In this document: one piece after another, positions 28,544 to 37,448 of the stretch | Layout of the letters: every line of letters begins with the position of its first letter | Position numbering within the stretch: the stretch's first letter is position 1 | Assembly (NCBI RefSeq): GCF_001641755.2 | Contig: NZ_LRFG02000005.1 | Coordinates: 1 to 64,000 of the forward strand | From: Microbulbifer flavimaris | Lineage (GTDB): Bacteria > Pseudomonadota > Gammaproteobacteria > Pseudomonadales > Cellvibrionaceae | Length of the DNA stretch: 64,000 bases | Direction of reading: 5' to 3' | Program-made: the position numbers and the translations under genes | The notes under the pieces: generated by a model | Databases searched by the model: none | The model's input: only the letters and a program-made list of their open reading frames with translations | What the model was told of the DNA's origin: nothing

Positions 28544-29091
28544 AAACTTCGTTCCTGTATCGCAGGGAGTAGTCGCTGGAATTGCGCCCCGGCGCGGGTT
28601 AGCGGCACCGGGTAAAAATAGCAGAGCGCTGCGGTATTCCCGCCGTCCGCTGTGCCCGGGGGTTGGGCAGCGGGCGCACTCGCAAGAGGCTTGCGGCCGG
28701 GCCTGGTAAGCGCGCCTGGCCGGTCATTCCACTCATGGCCGGGGCTAAGGACCGTGGCGCCCGGTCGAGCCGCGCGCATCTTAGCAATCGCAAGGCCGCC
28801 GGGCAATCTGTGCTTATTTGGCGGTGAAACTGCTAAAAATAGCCCTGAACAGTGATAATCGTCCTCTAAAGTATCGCTTGTCCGGATTTTATGTCACGGC
28901 TGGGGCTCAGCTCCCGCCTGGCGCCCGGTTAAACCCGACATACGATGAGTAATACGCGCGCCTGAGGCGGCTGGACTATGGTGAAAGATACCCGCGGCGT
29001 TTGTAGTTGGCTGTCTCCGCGGGAAGCCACATAAGGATAAATGGGCATTGCTGACGCGAATAGCCAGCAGGGATTGCGGAAACTTCTCACC
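28544..29091. other. Divergent intergenic region, gcvP / DUF2007 gene
   Basis: No gene is convincing. The region must hold the promoters of gcvP (leftward) and of the DUF2007 gene (rightward). The left 250 bases are very GC-rich. The in-frame stretch 29041-29091 could extend the DUF2007 protein. Confidence 0.4.
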
Positions 29092-29394
29092 ATGGCGCAC
29101 AGACTTTACATCGCCAGTGACCAGCTGATGGTCTTTCACCTTCACAACGTCCTGGAAAATGCGGGCATCTCCGCCCTCACGCAGAAAGCGGCGGTAGACG
29201 TACCCCAGGAAGAGGGTGCACCGCTGGCCTGGTACTCGGAACTCTGGGTTTTACACGACGGCCAGCTGGCCGCGGCCCGGCGCCTTCTGGAGCAATTCCT
29301 GGCCAGCGAGACGCCGGATGACTCTTCGGACCTGACCTCCCTCAGCAAGCGCCCTCCCTGTCCGCCATCGGCCTTCAGCGCTGAAATCGCCTGA
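29092..29394 (+). CDS. DUF2007 domain protein
   Basis: A 100-residue cytoplasmic protein of the DUF2007 family, a small alpha/beta fold once suggested to act in signal transduction; no reaction is known. The family pattern is visible in HRLYIASDQLMVFHLHNVLENAGI and, later, ELWVLHDGQLAAARRLLEQFL. The last 25 residues are a Ser/Pro-rich tail without clear structure. I chose the ATG at 29092 because it gives the family's usual N-terminus; ATG 29041, preceded by AAGGA, would add 17 residues. Confidence 0.75.
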   Translation: MAHRLYIASDQLMVFHLHNVLENAGISALTQKAAVDVPQEEGAPLAWYSELWVLHDGQLAAARRLLEQFLASETPDDSSDLTSLSKRPPCPPSAFSAEIA

Positions 29395-29520
29395 CGCGAC
29401 TTCCATACCTCCAAGTGCGTGGTTTCCCCGGGTCCAGTCCAGAGATCCCGCATGTTGAGTTTGCCCCTTTTACTCACCCCAACTGCTGCGGATGGCGGCA
29501 CCTTGCTAATCCGGAGACTT

Positions 29521-30411
29521 CTACGCCAGGAAGGGCGCAATGGCGCGCTCCAGCTGTTGCTCAAGAGAATCCTTTCCTCGGATACCCAGGTTGGTGAGGC
29601 GCGACTTGTCCAGCTGGCAGTTCTGCGGGCGGGGTTGTTCGAATTGGGGTGCGGTATCCGGGCTCAGGTGGCTGCTATCCAGCCCGGCAATCTCAGCGAT
29701 TTTCAGTGCCAGTTCATAGCGGGTGCAGGCGCTATCGCCGCTCCAGTGGTAAATCCCGGAAAACTGCTCACCTTCGAGCGCCCTGGACAGAGCCTGGGCG
29801 AGGATCTCTGCCACTTCCTCCACGCTGGTAGGGAAACGGATGGCCCAGTGATCCAGCGCCTGCGGTGCTCGGCTCTGTAGCGTTTCCAGAAGTCCGGTGA
29901 CGCCCGACTCTCCGGGATATTGCGCGGGACCGAACAGCAGGGGCAGGCGCAGTGCCCAGTGATGCCCGGATCGCAGGATGACCCGCTCACCGGCGAGTTT
30001 GCTGCGACCGTAAAAATTGAGGGGATTGGGGGTGTCATCGACGGCGTAGGGTGGAGCGCTGCCGTCAAAGACATAATCGGTGGAGATGTAGATCAGTCGC
30101 GCCCCAGTGGCCTCGCACTGGCGGGCGAGTGACTCGGTGGCCTGGACGTTCAGTTGCCAGCTGCGCTCCGGCGCTTCCGCGCATCGATCGGGCCAGCGCT
30201 CGGCGGCGCAGTGAATGACCACGCCTGGCTGCAGCGAATCGAGCGCGTCGCTCACCGCCTTACTGTCATTGAGATCCAGCGCTACCAGATCATTGTTAGC
30301 GCGCGAGAGAGCGCTGCCGGTGACACGCAAGCGGGGGTCGCGCTGGAGGCGGCCGAGAACACTGCGGCCCAGCAGGCCGGAGGCGCCGGTCACGAGGACA
30401 TTCATGGGCAT
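29521..30411 (-). CDS. RmlD-like NAD(P)-dependent sugar reductase
   Basis: SDR superfamily protein of 296 residues related to dTDP-4-dehydrorhamnose reductase and to the MAT2B-like branch. It has the cofactor motif LVTGASGLLGRS, the VVIHCAAERWPDRCAE run, YISTDYVFDGS and the catalytic YGRSKLAGE. It is not in a sugar cluster: argS lies upstream on the same strand, about 80 bases away. Since rfbD proper is at 8013, a different or broader role is likely. A start at 30405 (MNVLVTG) is equally possible. Confidence 0.8.
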   Translation of the reverse strand: MPMNVLVTGASGLLGRSVLGRLQRDPRLRVTGSALSRANNDLVALDLNDSKAVSDALDSLQPGVVIHCAAERWPDRCAEAPERSWQLNVQATESLARQCEATGARLIYISTDYVFDGSAPPYAVDDTPNPLNFYGRSKLAGERVILRSGHHWALRLPLLFGPAQYPGESGVTGLLETLQSRAPQALDHWAIRFPTSVEEVAEILAQALSRALEGEQFSGIYHWSGDSACTRYELALKIAEIAGLDSSHLSPDTAPQFEQPRPQNCQLDKSRLTNLGIRGKDSLEQQLERAIAPFLA

Positions 30412-30492
30412 ATTTCCTTCGCCAGGGTGCGGCCGGGAGGCGGTCAGTCGGCGCGGCCCCGGAGGCGCGCGCCGGAGACAGGAAAAAGTGGC

Positions 30493-32229
30493 TTACATTT
30501 TCTCCATGACTTCGATACCCAGCAGGTCCAGCCCGGTGGACAGGGTGCGGGCAACAAGGTCGCAGAGGCGCAGGCGGCTCTGCTTGTCTTCTTCGCTCAC
30601 GCCTTCCTTCAATACCGGGCAGGCCTCGTAGAAGGCCATGTAGGCACTGGACAGGTCATAGAGATAGCCGCAGAGCACGTGGGGATAGGTGTCCCGGGCG
30701 ACCTGCTCCAGCACTTCTCCGAACTGGCACAGTTTGATGGCCAGGGCGCGCTCTTCCGGCGTCTTCAGTGTGATGGCGCCGGTCAGCTCGGCCGGCTCCA
30801 GGCCGGCGCGGCGGAAGATGCTGCGGACTCGGGTATAGGCATACTGCAGGTAGGGGGCCGTGTTGCCCTCGAAGCTGAGCATGGCGTCCCAGTTAAAGAC
30901 ATAGTCATTGGTGCGGGTTCTGCTGAGGTCGGCGTACTTCACCGCACCAATACCCACCTTGCGGCTGATCTCGGCGCAGGCTGCCGCATCCAGATCGGGG
31001 TTCTTTTCTGCCACCAGTTTCTGCGCCCGCTCGATGGCCTCGTCCAGCAGGTCCGCGAGCTTGACGGTGCCGCCGGTGCGGGTTTTGAACGGTTTGCCGT
31101 CTTCGCCCATCATGGTGCCGAAAGCGCAGTGTTCCAGGGTGACGGATTCCGGCAGGAAGTCCGCCTTGCGCGCGGCGGTAAACGCCTGCTGCAGGTGCAG
31201 GGACTGGCGCGCGTCCACCACGATGAGGATACGGTCCGCGTGCAATTTGTTGGCGCGGTAGCGGATACCCGCCAGGTCGGTGGTGGAATAGAGGTAACCC
31301 CCGCCGCGTTTCTGGATGATCATCGGGCTGGGATTGCCTTCCTTGTCCGCCATCTCCTCAAGGAACACGACGACGGCGCCCTGATCGCGCACCGCGATGC
31401 CTTTTTCCAACAGCTCATCCACCAGCACCGGCAGGTCCGGGTTGTAACGGCTCTCGCCGTAGACGTCGCTGCGCTTCAGGGTGACGTTGAGCTTGTCGTA
31501 GATCTCTTCGCTGTGGCTGATGGAGATATCGATGAACTGCTGCCAGAGTTTCAGGCACTTCGGGTCGCCGCTCTGCAGCTTGACCACGTAGTCCCGCGCG
31601 CGGTCGTCGAAACCCTCCTCCTCGTCGAAGCGGATCTTGGCCTCGCGGTAGAAGACCTCCAGGTCCGCCAGGGCCACTTCGGCGTCGTTCTTCTCCAGTT
31701 TGTCCGACAGGTGCGCCAGCAGCATGCCGAACTGGGTGCCCCAGTCGCCCATGTGATTCTGGCGGATCACTTTATGACCTTGGAATTCCAGCAGGCGCGC
31801 CAGGGCGTCGCCGATGATGGTGGAGCGCAGGTGGCCCACATGCATCTCTTTGGCCAGGTTGGGGCTGGAGTAGTCGATCACCACCGTCTGCGGCTCGCCT
31901 TCGGCAGCGACATTGAGACGGGAGTCACTCTCGGCCGCAGACAGTTGGTCTGCCAGCCACTGTTCGCTCAGGTGCAGATTGATAAACCCGGGGCCGGCGA
32001 TCTCCGCCTTCTCTATCATCTCGCCCTTGTCCAGCTGCTCGACGATCTTGGCCGCCAGCTCTCGCGGGTTGGTGCCCATGCGCTTGGCCGCGGCCATGGC
32101 GCCGTTGGCCTGGTAATCGCCAAAGCCCGCTTTCTTGGCCGGGGCGACGACCGGTCCGCATTCTTCGGGGATACCGGCGGCGATCATGGCGGCCTGAACT
32201 TTGTCGGTAAGGAGCTGGCGAATATTCAT
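30493..32229 (-). CDS. argS: Arginyl-tRNA synthetase
   Basis: Class I synthetase charging tRNA-Arg; 578 residues, the usual bacterial length. The N-terminal Add1-type domain covers about residues 1-110, the HIGH motif is HVGH at 130-133 (preceded by [10 protein letters not shown]), and the C-terminal anticodon-binding domain contains [11 protein letters not shown]. The canonical KMSKS is absent; the equivalent loop is [11 protein letters not shown], which is normal for E. coli-type ArgS and not a defect. The sbcB gene diverges from it 138 bases away. Confidence 0.97.
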   Translation of the reverse strand: MNIRQLLTDKVQAAMIAAGIPEECGPVVAPAKKAGFGDYQANGAMAAAKRMGTNPRELAAKIVEQLDKGEMIEKAEIAGPGFINLHLSEQWLADQLSAAESDSRLNVAAEGEPQTVVIDYSSPNLAKEMHVGHLRSTIIGDALARLLEFQGHKVIRQNHMGDWGTQFGMLLAHLSDKLEKNDAEVALADLEVFYREAKIRFDEEEGFDDRARDYVVKLQSGDPKCLKLWQQFIDISISHSEEIYDKLNVTLKRSDVYGESRYNPDLPVLVDELLEKGIAVRDQGAVVVFLEEMADKEGNPSPMIIQKRGGGYLYSTTDLAGIRYRANKLHADRILIVVDARQSLHLQQAFTAARKADFLPESVTLEHCAFGTMMGEDGKPFKTRTGGTVKLADLLDEAIERAQKLVAEKNPDLDAAACAEISRKVGIGAVKYADLSRTRTNDYVFNWDAMLSFEGNTAPYLQYAYTRVRSIFRRAGLEPAELTGAITLKTPEERALAIKLCQFGEVLEQVARDTYPHVLCGYLYDLSSAYMAFYEACPVLKEGVSEEDKQSRLRLCDLVARTLSTGLDLLGIEVMEKM

Positions 32230-32366
32230 AGGAGAGGATGCTGCCGTAATTCGTGGAAACGCGGAATTTTAAAGCGCCGCGGGGGCTTTGCAACCGGCAC
32301 AGCGCCGGCGGCGTCGGGATTCAGGGGGCACGATGATATGATGCCCGCAAATAAAAGGGGGGACCC

Positions 32367-33806
32367 GTGAGCGCAACCACACTCTACTGGCACGATTATG
32401 AGACCTGGGGCACAAACCCCGGCGCCGACAAGCCATCCCAGTTCGCCGGCATCCGCACCGACGAGGACCTGAACATTGTAGGTGAGCCGCTGATGCTCTA
32501 CTGCCGGCCCGCGGACGACTGCCTGCCGCAGCCGATGGCGAGCCTTGTGACCGGCATCAGTCCGCAGCGCGCGCTGGAAGAGGGCGTGCCGGAGTTGCAG
32601 TTCATCCAGCGGATCCTGGAGGAGCTGGGAGCGCCCGGTACCTGCGGGGTGGGGTACAACAGCCTGCGTTTCGATGATGAAGTGACCCGCCACACGCTCT
32701 ATCGCAACCTGCTCGATCCCTACGAGCGGGAGTGGCGCTCTGGCAACAGTCGCTGGGATATCATCGATATGGTGCGCCTGACCTACGCGCTGCGTCCAGA
32801 AGGTATCGAGTGGCCGCAGCGTGAGGGTGCCAACGGGGAGAAAGTGCCGTCTTTTCGGCTGGAGGAGCTGACCGCGGCCAATGGTATCGCCCACGAGGGG
32901 GCGCACGACGCGCTTTCCGATGTGCGCGCCACCATCGATATGGCCCGCCTGATCCGCCAGCGGCAGCCCCGCCTTTACGATTATGTTTTCCGTCTGCGCA
33001 ACAAGCGCGAGGCGGCCGCAATGATCGACCTGCAGGCGCGCAAGCCGCTGTTGCATGTGTCGGGCAAGGTGCCGGCCAGTCAGGGCCACCTCACTTACAT
33101 TCTTCCGCTGGCGGCGCATCCGGTAAACCGCAACGCCATCATCGCCGCCAACCTGGCCATGGATCCGGAGCCGATTCTGAACCTCGACGCCGATGCCCTG
33201 CGCGAGCGTCTCTATACGGGGCGGGACAAGCTGGCTGAGGGTGAGCTCCCGGCCGGACTCAAGCTGATTCACCTCAACCGCTGCCCGGTGCTGGCGCCGC
33301 CGAACATGCTCGATGACAAACGTGCGGTCGAGCTTGGCATCGACAAGGAGGCCTGTGAGCGCCATTGGCAGGCGCTGAAATCGAAAGACCTGCGCGAGAA
33401 GCTGCAGCAGGTATTCGCCGATGGGGATTTTCCCGAGCGGGATGTGGAGGCAAGTCTTTACAGTGGGTTCCTCGCTGACGCGGACCGGGATTTGTGCCGA
33501 CAGCTGCATCGGGAACTGCAGACCCGTGGCCCCGAGGCCCTGGCTGCGCCCATCCCGTTCACCGATACGCGCCTTCCGGAATTGCTGTTCCGGCTGCGGG
33601 CGCGGAATTTCCCGGACACGCTCTCTGCGGAAGAGCAGCAGCGCTGGCAGGAGTGGCGCTATCGCCGGCTGACCGACCCGGCTGCCGGGGCCAGCATTAC
33701 CCTGGAGCCCTATTTCGAGCAGATCGCCGAGTTGCGGGAGCAGTATCCGGAGAGGGCGGGGCTGTTGGACCAGCTGGAAGCCTGGGGAGATGGTTTGTTG
33801 GTTTGA
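32367..33806 (+). CDS. sbcB: Exodeoxyribonuclease I
   Basis: Processive 3'-5' single-strand DNA exonuclease used in recombination and mismatch repair. The 479-residue protein matches E. coli ExoI in length and order: the DEDD exonuclease fold begins with YWHDYETWGTNPGADKPSQF (D10, E12), has a second motif in YNSLRFDDEV and the final HDALSDVRATI, followed by the SH3-like and helical C-terminal parts. The GTG start at 32367 follows an AAGGGGGG run and is divergent from argS. Confidence 0.96.
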   Translation: MSATTLYWHDYETWGTNPGADKPSQFAGIRTDEDLNIVGEPLMLYCRPADDCLPQPMASLVTGISPQRALEEGVPELQFIQRILEELGAPGTCGVGYNSLRFDDEVTRHTLYRNLLDPYEREWRSGNSRWDIIDMVRLTYALRPEGIEWPQREGANGEKVPSFRLEELTAANGIAHEGAHDALSDVRATIDMARLIRQRQPRLYDYVFRLRNKREAAAMIDLQARKPLLHVSGKVPASQGHLTYILPLAAHPVNRNAIIAANLAMDPEPILNLDADALRERLYTGRDKLAEGELPAGLKLIHLNRCPVLAPPNMLDDKRAVELGIDKEACERHWQALKSKDLREKLQQVFADGDFPERDVEASLYSGFLADADRDLCRQLHRELQTRGPEALAAPIPFTDTRLPELLFRLRARNFPDTLSAEEQQRWQEWRYRRLTDPAAGASITLEPYFEQIAELREQYPERAGLLDQLEAWGDGLLV

Positions 33807-33855
33807 CCGAAACCTGCATGTAATTTTATTGGCGGCTCTGTCTAGGCTCAGGGGC

Positions 33856-33966
33856 GGCCTTGGCAGCCGGTACATCTCGCGAGACACGCTGTAAATACGT
33901 CCCTGTACGCTCGGCGTCGGCATCCTGCCTCCGACGGTCCCGCGAGATGTACCGGCTACCAAGGCC
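33856..33966. repeat. Inverted-repeat element A (MITE-like)
   Basis: Arms of 26 bases, 33856-33881 and 33941-33966, are complementary with one mismatch (start GGCCTTGG, inner end CTCGCG). The 59-base interior contains a further small stem, CGTCGG/CCGACG. The part at 33879-33907, read on the minus strand, matches 34136-34164 of element B at 26 of 29 bases, so the two belong to one family in opposite orientation. No open frame for a transposase. Confidence 0.85.
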
Positions 33967-34080
33967 TGCGGGGCTGGTCCTCTGCTTTCTCTCAGGGAAA
34001 GTACTTGTTTGCTTGGTCAGACCGGTACGAACTGTCGAATCTCAGTCAAAAACGGCACTGGTCGATGCCTTTAAGGGGGC

Positions 34081-34182
34081 GCTGCCGGGGGGAGTCCGGA
34101 GAGACTGTCTGCGAGAGGGATCTCGCAGACAAGCCTACAGGGATGTATTCACGGCGTGTCTCGCCTGACTCCCCCCGGTAGC
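34081..34182. repeat. Inverted-repeat element B (MITE-like)
   Basis: Outer arms 34081-34105 and 34158-34182 pair with three mismatches around a core CGGGGGGAGTC. Inside is a perfect hairpin, GTCTGCGAGA-GGGA-TCTCGCAGAC (34107-34130), then the conserved block TACAGGGATGTATTCACGG beginning at 34136, which is shared with element A on the other strand. Confidence 0.85.
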
Positions 34183-34423
34183 GGGCCCGCCACGGTGCCA
34201 ATTCCATGCCAATAACCCGTGAGCTTGATCATTCTGCATCGGCGCTGGTGCTGAATCGAGACATTCCACCCCGCCCCTCCAGGGTGTCCAGTGGATGAGC
34301 TGAATAGTGATCGAAGCTGAGCGGCTCTAATCTGCAACAATATCGGGATGGGCCGCGGGCCATTTTCCAGTAGAATGCGCCCCGGTAAAGCAAGCGCCGG
34401 CCGGCGCAGTCAGTGGAGTAGCG

Positions 34424-35440
34424 ATGGACTTTATCGGAGCCAATATCCTTTCCGTCAGCCAGTTCGAGCGGGCTGATATCGACCGCATCTTTGAGGTGGC
34501 AGACACCATGGGGCCCTACGCGCGCCGTGAGAAAGTCACCCGCGTGCTGGAAGGCGCCATTCTCGGCAATATGTTCCTGGAGCCCAGCACCCGTACACGC
34601 CTCAGTTTCGGCGCCGCCTTCAACCTGCTGGGCGGTACCGTGCGGGAAACGGTCGGCATCACTGCCAGTGCCATGGCCAAGGGGGAATCCCTCTACGATA
34701 CCGCCCGGGTGCTGTCCGGTTACAGCGACGTGATCTGCATGCGCCACCCGCAGTCGGGGTCGGTGGCGGAGTTCGCCGCCGCCAGCCGGGTACCGGTGGT
34801 GAACGGTGGCGATGGGGCCAACGAGCACCCCACCCAGGCGTTGCTGGACCTGTATACCATCCGCAAGGAGCTGGCAGGCAATGGGCGTGCACTGGATGAC
34901 TTCCGCATCGCCATGATCGGCGACCTGAAGCACGGCCGCACCGTCCACTCCCTGTGTAAACTGCTGTGCCTGTTCAAAAAGGTGCACCTGACTTTTGTCT
35001 CGCCGCCTGAGCTGGCCATGCCGCAGGCGCTGGTGGAGCAGTTGCGGGCGGTGGGTCACACGGTGGAGGTCACCGACCACCTGGAGAACAGCATTGCACA
35101 GGTGGATATTGTGTATTCCACCCGTATTCAGGAAGAGCGCTTCTCCTCCCAGGAGGAGGCCAACCTGTACCGTGGGCGCTTCCGGCTGAACCGTGAAATC
35201 TTTACCCGTCACGCCCAGCCCAACACCGTCATCATGCACCCGCTGCCGCGGGATTCCCGCGCCGAGGCCAACGAGCTGGATACCGATCTCAACGAGCATC
35301 CCAGCCTGGCGATTTTCCGCCAGACCGACAACGGCTTGCTGGTCCGTATGGCGCTGTTCGCCCTGCTCCTGGGGGTGGAGGATCAGGTAGACGATTACTC
35401 CTACCCGGTTCGTTGGCACAGTCGCCGCAACCCGGCCTGA
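34424..35440 (+). CDS. pyrB: Aspartate carbamoyltransferase
   Basis: Condenses carbamoyl phosphate with aspartate in pyrimidine synthesis. The 338-residue protein has the carbamoyl-phosphate motif STRTR at residues 55-59, K85/E88 in MAKGESL, HPTQ at 135-138, and HPLPRDSRA near the aspartate site. No pyrI or pyrC follows: the gene is closed by a terminator and ggt comes next, so allosteric control by a PyrI subunit encoded here can be excluded. Length is slightly above the 305-310 of the E. coli catalytic chain owing to an extended C-terminus. Confidence 0.95.
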   Translation: MDFIGANILSVSQFERADIDRIFEVADTMGPYARREKVTRVLEGAILGNMFLEPSTRTRLSFGAAFNLLGGTVRETVGITASAMAKGESLYDTARVLSGYSDVICMRHPQSGSVAEFAAASRVPVVNGGDGANEHPTQALLDLYTIRKELAGNGRALDDFRIAMIGDLKHGRTVHSLCKLLCLFKKVHLTFVSPPELAMPQALVEQLRAVGHTVEVTDHLENSIAQVDIVYSTRIQEERFSSQEEANLYRGRFRLNREIFTRHAQPNTVIMHPLPRDSRAEANELDTDLNEHPSLAIFRQTDNGLLVRMALFALLLGVEDQVDDYSYPVRWHSRRNPA

Positions 35441-35445
35441 TTTGT

Positions 35446-35485
35446 GAGTCCCTGCCCGCACCCAGCAGCGGGCAGGGGACTTTTT
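35446..35485 (+). terminator. Intrinsic terminator after pyrB
   Basis: AGTCCC-TGCCCGC pairs with GCGGGCAGGGGACT with one bulged base, followed by TTTTT. It lies six bases after the pyrB stop. Confidence 0.85.
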
Positions 35486-35641
35486 CCGGTTTGTCCGCTC
35501 TGAGCAATGAACTGCTGAGCGCCTTCACTTTTCTTCGCCCCGCGCCAGCGCCACCACCCCCTGACGGCCTCTGTCCCCGCTTATTGCGTTTGTCGTGATG
35601 CAGGGTTAGTTTGCTTGCAAACAATAAACGGAAGGCCGGTC

Positions 35642-37324
35642 GTGCGTATTACTGTTTTCTCTTTCCTGATTTTCTTCGCGATTTCCTCGGCATCACTGGC
35701 AGCGCCGCGCCAGGCAGCGGTTGCCATGCCCGACAGCTTCAGCGCCGACGTGGCCAGTGAGGTATTGGCCAGCGGTGGTAATGCGGTGGATGCGGCCATC
35801 GCTGCCCAGTTCGTGCTCGCGGTCACCCTGCCGGAAGCGGGCAATATCGGTGGTGGCGGCTTCATGCTGATTCACAAGGACAGCGAGCAGTATTTCCTCG
35901 ACTACCGCGAGATGGCACCCGCGGCGGCCAGCCGGGACATGTACCTCGATGATGACGGCAATGTAATCCCGAACCTCTCCCTTTACGGTGTGCTGGCTTC
36001 CGGTGTACCGGGCACGGTTGCCGGTATGTGGCAGGCGCACCAGCGCCACGGGACAAAACCCTGGGCTGAGCTGGTTGAGCCGGCAGTAAAACTCGCCGCC
36101 GGGGGTTTTGCCGTGCCGGCACCCCTGGCCCGTTATGCAAGCGCGTTCGCGCGCAAGGTTGAGGGTAAGCATCCATCGGTCAATTTTGCCCGTTACTTCG
36201 GTGCGATGGAGGCCGGCGAGCGTTTTCGTCAGCCGGAATTGGCGGCGACCCTACGTCGTATCCGCGACCAGGGGCCGGATGGCTTTTACCGTGGCGAGAC
36301 CGCAAAGATCATCGCTACGTTTATGCGAAAGAATCGTGGCCTGATCACCGAGGCGGATCTGGCTGCCTACGAGGCAAAATGGCGCGAGCCCATCGTTGCC
36401 CACTGGCGTGATCTGCAGGTGGTGTCGGCGGCTCCGCCCAGCTCTGGCGGTATTGCGGTAGTGCAGTGGCTCAAGATGTATGACCGCGCACTCGCCGCGA
36501 ACCCCCGACCCGCGCACAACAGCAGCGAGTACCTGCATTTGTTGGCGGAAGTGGGCAAGCGTGTGTTTGCCGACCGGGCAGAGTATCTGGGCGATCCGGA
36601 TTTCTACCCGGTGCCGGTGGCCGAGTTGCTGGCGGATGAGTACATCGCCATGCGCGCCGGTGAGTTGAATCTGGCTGCCATCTCGCCGACGCCGGCGATT
36701 CAGCCGGGTCTGCAGGAAAGCGAGGAAACCACCCACTTTTCCATCGTCGACCAGTGGGGCAATGCGGTCTCCAATACCACTACCATCAACCTGGGTTTTG
36801 GCAGCGGTGTGGTGGTCGATGGGGCAGGTTTTCTGCTCAATGATGAGATGGATGACTTTAGTGCCAAGCCGGGAGTGGCCAATGCGTTCGGCGCATTAGG
36901 TGGCGAAGCCAACGAGGTGCAGCCGTTCAAGCGTATGCTGTCTTCGATGAGCCCTACCATTGTGCTGCGGGATGGTAACGTAAAAATAGTGACCGGCTCC
37001 CCGGGCGGTACCACGATTATCAGCAGCGTGTATCAGTCCATTCTCAATGCGGTGGAGTTCGGTATGGATGCCCAGAAGATTGTGGACAGCCCGCGTTTTC
37101 ACCACCAGCTGTGGCCACGGGACGTGATCCGGCACCATACGGGGCTCGATGCAGCGACACGGGCGGAACTGCAGGCGATGGGGTACAAGCTGGATGATCG
37201 CGGTTTTGGCGACCTGCAGGTGATTGTGGAGCGGCACGGCCAGCTCGAGGCTGCTTCCCAGTCCAGCGGACGCGGCGCTACCAGTGTAATTTCCATCGAG
37301 TGCCCTGCTAAACATTGCCTGTGA
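35642..37324 (+). CDS. ggt: Gamma-glutamyltranspeptidase
   Basis: Periplasmic Ntn-hydrolase that removes or transfers the gamma-glutamyl group of glutathione and related peptides. The 560-residue precursor has a signal peptide ending near ASLAA, the conserved GGNAVDAAIAAQF and GGGGFMLIH runs of the large subunit, and the self-cleavage site before T363 in ETTHFSIVDQWGNAVS, the threonine that becomes the nucleophile of the small subunit. GSPGGTTIIS near the end forms the oxyanion region. The GTG start at 35642 has GGAAGG upstream and gives a clean signal peptide; the TTG at 35615 is less likely. Confidence 0.95.
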   Translation: MRITVFSFLIFFAISSASLAAPRQAAVAMPDSFSADVASEVLASGGNAVDAAIAAQFVLAVTLPEAGNIGGGGFMLIHKDSEQYFLDYREMAPAAASRDMYLDDDGNVIPNLSLYGVLASGVPGTVAGMWQAHQRHGTKPWAELVEPAVKLAAGGFAVPAPLARYASAFARKVEGKHPSVNFARYFGAMEAGERFRQPELAATLRRIRDQGPDGFYRGETAKIIATFMRKNRGLITEADLAAYEAKWREPIVAHWRDLQVVSAAPPSSGGIAVVQWLKMYDRALAANPRPAHNSSEYLHLLAEVGKRVFADRAEYLGDPDFYPVPVAELLADEYIAMRAGELNLAAISPTPAIQPGLQESEETTHFSIVDQWGNAVSNTTTINLGFGSGVVVDGAGFLLNDEMDDFSAKPGVANAFGALGGEANEVQPFKRMLSSMSPTIVLRDGNVKIVTGSPGGTTIISSVYQSILNAVEFGMDAQKIVDSPRFHHQLWPRDVIRHHTGLDAATRAELQAMGYKLDDRGFGDLQVIVERHGQLEAASQSSGRGATSVISIECPAKHCL

Positions 37325-37448
37325 CCCCAATGGTTGGCGAGCCGGGCTCTCGAGCCGGCGCGGTCCACGGCCCGAGAGTTTCGCTGTCGCCTGGGGCTAT
37401 TTCTGATAACCTCCAGTAACCGACATTCTCGCAGCCAGGATTGGTGCC

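Larger units (their letters stand above)
33807..34423. other. Intergenic region sbcB-pyrB with two palindromic elements
   Basis: No protein gene is convincing here. Most of the stretch is taken up by two related inverted-repeat elements, listed separately. The remaining 240 bases before pyrB carry its promoter, which I could not place with confidence. Confidence 0.5.

Noticed and set aside
25745-28615. Long plus-strand open frames opposite gcvP
   Set aside because: gcvP is intact with correct motifs, and the opposing frames show no domain.
28544-28900. Glycine riboswitch upstream of gcvP
   Set aside because: I read the minus strand and found no paired aptamer cores; the GC-rich stems present do not fit the known consensus.
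31010-31110. Loss of the KMSKS motif in ArgS as a sign of a defective gene
   Set aside because: E. coli-type ArgS naturally has a divergent loop here; the rest is intact.
30154-32370. A 738-residue open frame on the plus strand opposite argS
   Set aside because: Antisense to a universally conserved synthetase with all motifs; no start signal or family resemblance.
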